A stretch of 12,559 nucleotides of DNA, taken from Saccoglossus kowalevskii (Eukaryota; Hemichordata; Enteropneusta; Harrimaniidae). Position 1 is the first letter of the stretch, and every line of letters starts with the position of its first letter. Under the pieces are notes generated by a model. That model was given only the letters and a program-made list of their open reading frames with translations. It was not told the origin of the DNA and did no database searches. Positions 8,047 through 12,559 of the stretch are shown in pieces. The position numbers and the translations under genes are program-made. Location of the stretch: contig NW_003132911.1 in NCBI RefSeq assembly GCF_000003605.2, positions 1 to 12,559 on the forward strand, in the 5' to 3' direction.

Positions 8047-8364
8047 ATGCCAAGAAACGGTGGTTATATACAAAAAATCAATGAAAGCTGTTCTGTCGTA
8101 AATTCGAACATGCCCCCTCTAGATCGTTATTGCCCCGGCGATCTAATTATATGCGGTTCATTGCCGAAGCCCTGTCTAGAAGGAATTATTTGGGAAAAAC
8201 AAATGTTGACATTGCTGCGATTGACGCAATGTTTGTCAATTGCACATACAAATAATAGTATAACTGCAATTTTTAAATTTCTTTGGTATAAAGAATTTAT
8301 TTATTTTGAATGCAACTATTGCATACGTGATTTGCAATATGCTAACATATTGACTTCAGTATGA
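8047..8364 (+). CDS. Weak open frame, 105 codons, Cys-rich, hypothetical
   Basis: One of the longest ATG-led frames in the window, from ATG at 8047 to TGA at 8362-8364. It has seven Cys residues spread over the length (stretches such as DRYCPGDLIICGSLPKPC and ECNYCIRDL), with no regular spacing that I recognise as a zinc finger or a disulfide knot. There is no signal peptide and no clear membrane helix. It overlaps another open frame (7791-8084) that starts with TTG. About one frame of this length is expected by chance in the window. It could be an exon, a remnant of a mobile element, or chance; I lean to chance. Confidence 0.15.
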   Translation: MPRNGGYIQKINESCSVVNSNMPPLDRYCPGDLIICGSLPKPCLEGIIWEKQMLTLLRLTQCLSIAHTNNSITAIFKFLWYKEFIYFECNYCIRDLQYANILTSV

Positions 8365-9499
8365 GTACTTTCACTCGAACCTCAAATTGGTTAAATGTGA
8401 CAAGCTCACATTTTCGCAGTTTGGCATGACCTCACGTTCTAGTCAGTATTGGTGATAATTTGTTGATTTCTGCCATGAAGATATATTTACTCGCAAACAT
8501 TATTGACCTTTGACAATTCATTTACCAGTGAGAATTGTCTTCCTTAAAGTGTTGTATTTCAAAATGTCACACGCACCACCACGGCAAAAACTATCAGTTA
8601 TTGGCGAGGATGATACATTAGCTGCGAGAAATTGTTAGTTTTTCGATCTAGTATCAAATTGTTTTGCAATTTTGCACATATTTCTGAGTAGGAATACTGT
8701 ACGGACAATCTCTATACATTATATTTTCCCAACCAATTTATGTACAACTCAATAAACCATTGATAGAAAATTATATTTTTATCTATAAAACAGATTCCGC
8801 AGCATTTCAAATTTTGTGTCATTACATTGAATATTTGTTTTCATTCCCAACAGGTTCGTTTATTCAGTCATCGCTTCAACTTTACAGAAAACACTGAGCA
8901 TTATTAACTGGAATGGAAACAAAACAAAAATATAAGTAAATCATAATGATTAGAACACCGTAAACAGCTATAGTAAACATTGCAACAATCAAATCTCAAA
9001 CTGATTTGATCCCAACAGAATTAAAATGTATTACGGTCACCGGCATTGAGTATTGAAGCGAAATATAAAAAAATCCTGATCAATTGCGATGTGTTTCCAA
9101 ATACGGAGAAATCAGCTCAATTACTTAGTTTAATAATTAGTAAAGAGATAATGATACATTTTTGTGCATATTTACAGCTGCGGCTTCAATACCGTAGACG
9201 ATTTTGGCCCGAATGTCAACAAAACATTTGCCAGGGTTTGGTCGAATCAGTGGAAAAAAATCGTCACTCCCGGAATAACCACGAAAAATAACGATCTAAA
9301 CTGGAACAATATAATCATAAAAATGCAAATTCGTTGCATTTAACAATGATAAATTTACTCTTATTTGTGACCTGTTTCTGAAGGGGGTCTATGATTAGTT
9401 GATTAAATCAGTCAGAGGGATTCTCGTTGAAATCTGGTTACATAAGCGTTGGTTCAGATGTATGTGGCGATAGTTAAAGTAATACAAAATAAGATGTAC
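8365..9499. other. Unassigned A+T-rich sequence
   Basis: No gene recognised. A perfect 8-bp inverted repeat AAATGTGA-CAAGC-TCACATTT lies at 8393-8413. The frame at 9046-9291 begins with TTG. Within it, TTTGTGCATATTTACAG ending at 9178 resembles a splice acceptor, and the stretch after it (9179-9291) is less A+T-rich than its surroundings and stays open. That makes it a weak exon candidate with no recognisable product. Confidence 0.45.
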
Positions 9500-9565
9500 G
9501 TAATAATATTAAAAAAAATATATAGTAAAAATAAAATTAAATAAATAAAATTAAATTAAATTCAC
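9500..9565. repeat. Low-complexity A/T-rich patch
   Basis: Almost only A and T, with a run of nine A followed by TATATAG and then irregular AAATT and AAATA repeats up to the TTCACACC at its right end. It could be a decayed tail of an element or a simple slippage product; no retroposon body was recognised beside it. Confidence 0.75.
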
Positions 9566-9709
9566 ACCGTACAATACATTACATTTTATTCAGTTTGATA
9601 ATTCAGATTGATAATTTTCAACCAAGTAGGTCATAATGTGTCTAGGTGTGTGCGTATTCTTGAAAAGATCTAGCAGCGCACTAATAGCTATATACTTAGT
9701 TCACCTTTC

Positions 9710-9937
9710 ATGGAATTAGAGGAAATTACTGGATTAGACAACTGGCTACTGTTATGCCTTAACCGCTGCAATGGCGACATGTCCAACATTGGTAATCTGT
9801 TTAGTACTGGATATGAAGTTAATGTAATGGAAATCATAAGTAGAACTGGGCGCATTGTCAGAGTGGATGAAGACAATAAAAACACGTCTGATTTTCGTCA
9901 TAGATATGTGTATACTGCTATGGCAAAATTATTTTAA
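9710..9937 (+). CDS. Weak open frame, 75 codons, hypothetical
   Basis: ATG at 9710, TAA at 9935-9937. The translation (MELEEITGLDNWLLLCLNRC at the start, then a Gly/Asn-rich middle and a charged RVDEDNKNTSDFRHR part) has a balanced, non-repetitive composition, and the stretch is less A+T-rich than the flanks. The opposite strand is open over most of the same stretch (9688-9885), which weakens the case for either. No family is recognised. Among the weak frames here this is one of the more protein-like, but its length does not exceed chance. Confidence 0.2.
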   Translation: MELEEITGLDNWLLLCLNRCNGDMSNIGNLFSTGYEVNVMEIISRTGRIVRVDEDNKNTSDFRHRYVYTAMAKLF

Positions 9938-11400
9938 TATTGTTTTCTCTGAAAGAAACATTGCAGACAACCCTCCTTTCCTAAAAATGTCATGAACATT
10001 CGTCCATAACTGTTTAACTCTCAGACAATGATCTTATCTGGCAATGAAGAATCCTTCCAACAAATCCTGTCACCGTGGCAATCAGATAAAGATCTCTTCC
10101 AAAATAAAAAAAAATGATTGGCCCTTGTCTCGAGAGCAACCTCTCCAAAAAATAAAGAAAATTCGCCTACAACTTTTGGAGTTACTCTTCTCACATACCA
10201 AAAAACAAACAACGCCGAAAAAAAAAATAATATCCCTGGCGGATGTAATATATTGCAAATTGAGTATGCACAGAGCGATCATAATACGTTACCGTAGCAC
10301 ATCTTTCCCATCACCAAGTAACACCAGTTATGCAGCGTAGTTTGGTAGTTGTGTTTCGTTTTCATGGAGATGGAATTGTCTCCAAGGGCAATGAATTGAC
10401 AGTTAACCTACCTGGACATAAGGATGTGTTGATACATGTGAGCGCTATATCTGCTATACATACGTGATCTGCATATCATCCAGGACCTGGTCATGTACAT
10501 TCGCATTAAGTCTCTGGTGTGACATGTGCTCATGAGAGGTCATTCACGTAAAGACCTATATTAATATAACACAACCTGGTTACACGTATTCACGCGATAT
10601 GTCAAAACATGTACACGTAACCAACAAAAAGACATATTTGTTCACGGTATACTTGTTTTCAGAGGCTCGGCTTCACTTGAATTAGCAGTACGAGAGAGTA
10701 CAATAGATGACATTCATTTCCTTTAGAATGGCCGTATATTTTCATTACATACTTTCATAAGCAATCTATTTCAGATATTAAAACCTATGGACAGGAAAAC
10801 AGTCGTTACTATAGACGATGCGTTCATACCTCAGTGATTCCATTGTACTTAGCATTATCAGCAACCGTTAGTCTGGTCTGGTACGGAATGTATTGTTATT
10901 TTTTTTTAATTATTCATTTCATAGTACTAGTAATTCTTTGTTATTCAGATGAAGAAGAGAATTAAAAAATAATCAGTTATGAAACGGAAACCTGGCGGCT
11001 GTTGACAGCGGTCCACGCTCGCTCGTTTGAAATATTATCGCTCTCAACCTGAATCGAAATTCAGTTTGTGAGAAGATTTTTAGAGGGAATATCCACAATG
11101 TATTGCGGGAGAGATGAAATAGTATATATATTGGGAAAATAATTTATTAAAATATTTTTTTATTAACTTTCCTAGGTATTTCATATTTTCAGAAAATTTA
11201 TTGGTTAGTCGTGACGTGTTTTCATGTTATGAAAGTATAAAAAAGGTTACATTAATTTTACAATGTCCCGAACATTCTTAATGATCGTCTTGTTGAATAC
11301 AATGGCATATACAATATATATAGTTATAAAGGTGACACCTGTCATATGAGGTCATCAGTTATTGCTAGGTTTACCATTGCGTAGCTGGTAGGTTTATCAA
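9938..11400. other. Unassigned sequence
   Basis: No gene recognised. Overlapping frames at 10021-10340 on both strands arise from A-rich runs (for example near 10103-10113 and 10217-10228) and give Lys-rich or Phe-rich low-complexity peptides, so I do not call them. At 10578-10622 GGTTAC and GTAACC form a wide inverted repeat. GCTGT-TG-ACAGC lies at 10998-11009 in a short GC-richer stretch (10985-11035). A run of nine T is near 10900. Confidence 0.5.
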
Positions 11401-11440
11401 CGTGGTATTATGTCACGTGGTATTATGTCACGTGTAATAT
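11401..11440. repeat. 15-bp tandem duplication with two CACGTG E-boxes
   Basis: CGTGGTATTATGTCA occurs twice head to tail (11401-11415, 11416-11430), and a third partial copy begins CGTG (11431). Each junction creates CACGTG (11414-11419 and 11429-11434), the core site of bHLH-zipper factors such as USF and Myc/Max. The sites are 15 bp apart. The duplication is plain; a regulatory role is inference. Confidence 0.85.
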
Positions 11441-11934
11441 GCACAGGTTGCAGAATGACAATATTGAATACACACACTATATGCATACATACATTAAATA
11501 TCGTCATATATAGTCACTTTCTTCTCGATCTACACAAATTGTACGTATTTTTTTTTTTTACATAAACACGACTTGACAGATAATTCATTTTCAGAAATAT
11601 ATTTGCAATGCAATATCAAGCGATATATATAAATAATATGACTCACCGATTAGATATTATCAGGAACACAGATTTTATTGGCGCCAATGTTCTTTATTTT
11701 TGTCAATTTCGTGAAATTATGTAATCCTGTTAATAATATTTACATAGAATGTGAGCGATTTTGAGGGTCAAAATTCGCGCGAACGAGCCTATCAGACTAC
11801 ATGACATGGTAACGTAAACCTGATTAAGATTAGATTAAATTTACTTAGACAGAAATGTGCTTTTAGAATTATTGCGGATGATGCTAGACGTACTCTAAGT
11901 TATCCGATAAAATGATTGAAATTTAATTACGTCG
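11441..11934. other. Unassigned A+T-rich sequence
   Basis: No gene recognised. It contains a T run near 11549-11559 and stretches of TATA-type dinucleotides. No frame of note. Confidence 0.5.
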
Positions 11935-12141
11935 ATGATGGTTTGTTATAGATTGGTCGCTGCAGACGAGGAGATGATACTACTGAACAGTAAAGTGCTA
12001 ATTATAAACTCGCTGAATAACAAGCTCCTACGATTTCCAATCAATGTGCAATTGTGCACTGCTCGGCGATATATCATTGTGGCTACGTATTTATCGACCT
12101 TATTTTTTCATGCATCCATTGTCATTGTCCAAGTCACGTGA
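11935..12141 (+). CDS. Weak open frame, 68 codons, hypothetical
   Basis: ATG at 11935, TGA at 12139-12141. The first 45 residues look protein-like (MMVCYRLVAADEEMILLNSK onward, then a Leu/Asn/Lys-rich stretch). The last 20 are hydrophobic (IIVATYLSTLFFHASIVIV) and could form one membrane segment. Its stop lies in the palindromic E-box of the CpG-dense block. Two other frames overlap this end (12054-12254 plus, 12100-12447 minus), so at most one could be real. No family is recognised. Confidence 0.15.
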   Translation: MMVCYRLVAADEEMILLNSKVLIINSLNNKLLRFPINVQLCTARRYIIVATYLSTLFFHASIVIVQVT

Positions 12142-12240
12142 CGGGTGGGTGCCGACGTAAACTTGCCGTGACGGTTTCGCGCACAAGGCTACGCCATGTC
12201 CGTATTCGATACGAGCGCAAAAAATACGGGAAACATGCGT
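12133..12240. promoter_or_regulatory. CpG-dense block led by GTCACGTGAC palindrome
   Basis: About 15 CpG dinucleotides in roughly 108 bases, far denser than the rest of the window, starting with the perfect 10-bp palindrome GTCACGTGAC (12133-12142). That palindrome is the extended E-box recognised by the USF and TFE/MITF families of bHLH-zipper proteins in animals. The rest holds TTTCGCGCACAAGG and repeated CCGT/ACGG words. This fits a small promoter or enhancer, direction unknown. Alternatively it could be a coding exon or a GC-rich fragment of a mobile element. No TATA box or start site can be assigned. Confidence 0.35.
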
Positions 12241-12559
12241 ATTATAGTCATTGAAGTCACGAGGTCTACAATTTTGCTCTGCATCACCAGTTTTGAACAA
12301 TCGAACGATTGGTGGGTTGATTATAAAGAGACGATTGCAATAAGTTGTTGACAGTTTTTTTATTTTATTCAAATGAGGTGATTTTATGTAATATATGCCA
12401 TTGCAGGTTACTAGCTTGTACAGTGAGTTAGAGCGCCACCACACCATTGGCGCATTTACAAAGCAGTGTCATGTTTGGTTGTTACAATGTTCCATTAGTT
12501 GTAAATAAAGTCCCCTTGCTAGCATGAATGTATTTGACTTTAATCTTCGGTGTCTGGGA
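12241..12559. other. Unassigned right end of window
   Basis: No gene is assigned. A 115-codon minus-strand frame (12100-12447) covers the left part. It is the longest in the window but within the chance range, and has no motif. GCGCCA (12433-12438) and TGGCGC (12448-12453) form a perfect 6-bp inverted repeat with a 9-base loop. AATAAA at 12504-12509 could be a plus-strand polyadenylation signal, but it has no gene upstream to serve. Confidence 0.5.

Noticed and set aside
7791-8084. 97-codon plus-strand frame with a hydrophobic start that could pass for a signal or membrane segment
   Set aside because: It starts with TTG, and the hydrophobic stretch is just what T-rich sequence encodes.
10021-10340. 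Overlapping frames on both strands
   Set aside because: They come from A-rich runs that remove stops; the peptides are Lys-rich or Phe-rich low-complexity sequence.
5941-12310. Shared word ATCGAACGATT at about 5948 and 12299, and TTCCATTAGTTGTA at about 6961 and 12490
   Set aside because: The shared words have no matching flanks, so they look like chance and not repeat copies.
12100-12447. 115-codon minus-strand open frame, the longest in the window
   Set aside because: Not listed as a gene because its length is about what chance gives at this base composition. No motif is visible and two plus-strand frames overlap it.

Overview
This window looks like gene-poor, A+T-rich (by eye about two thirds) nuclear DNA from an animal, most probably an invertebrate. 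The reasons are the near absence of long open frames, tandem and dispersed repeats, and a decayed non-LTR retrotransposon of the RTE type with a typical 5' truncation. I cannot name the species. At this base composition a longest chance open frame of roughly 100 to 120 codons is expected in 12.5 kb on six frames, and no frame here is longer. No intact protein-coding gene can be defended.

Layout: positions 1-265 are the right-hand end of a 103-bp tandem repeat that runs off the left edge. Positions 266-2520 are mostly unassigned, with one possible short last exon on the minus strand (661-723) and one weak open frame (1266-1463). Around 2568-2680 there is a possible tRNA-derived SINE or tRNA relic on the minus strand. 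The clearest feature is a dead RTE-type reverse transcriptase fragment on the minus strand (3049-3981), flanked by a perfect 10-bp direct repeat that I read as its target-site duplication.

Positions 4119-4859 are a 38-bp tandem array split by a 584-bp insert. The insert holds two diverged copies of a further repeat and a foldback region with a run of ten G. From 4860 to the end the sequence is mostly unassigned. It contains weak open frames (8047-8364, 9710-9937, 11935-12141), an AT-rich low-complexity patch (9500-9565), a 15-bp duplication carrying two CACGTG motifs (11401-11440), and a CpG-dense block led by a palindromic E-box (12133-12240).

There is no gene set working together here. The content is the remains of transposable elements nested in repeats, with a few sites that could be regulatory or exonic. 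I did not find a convincing new biological system. The most checkable results are the precise retrotransposon insertion footprint and the split 38-bp array.
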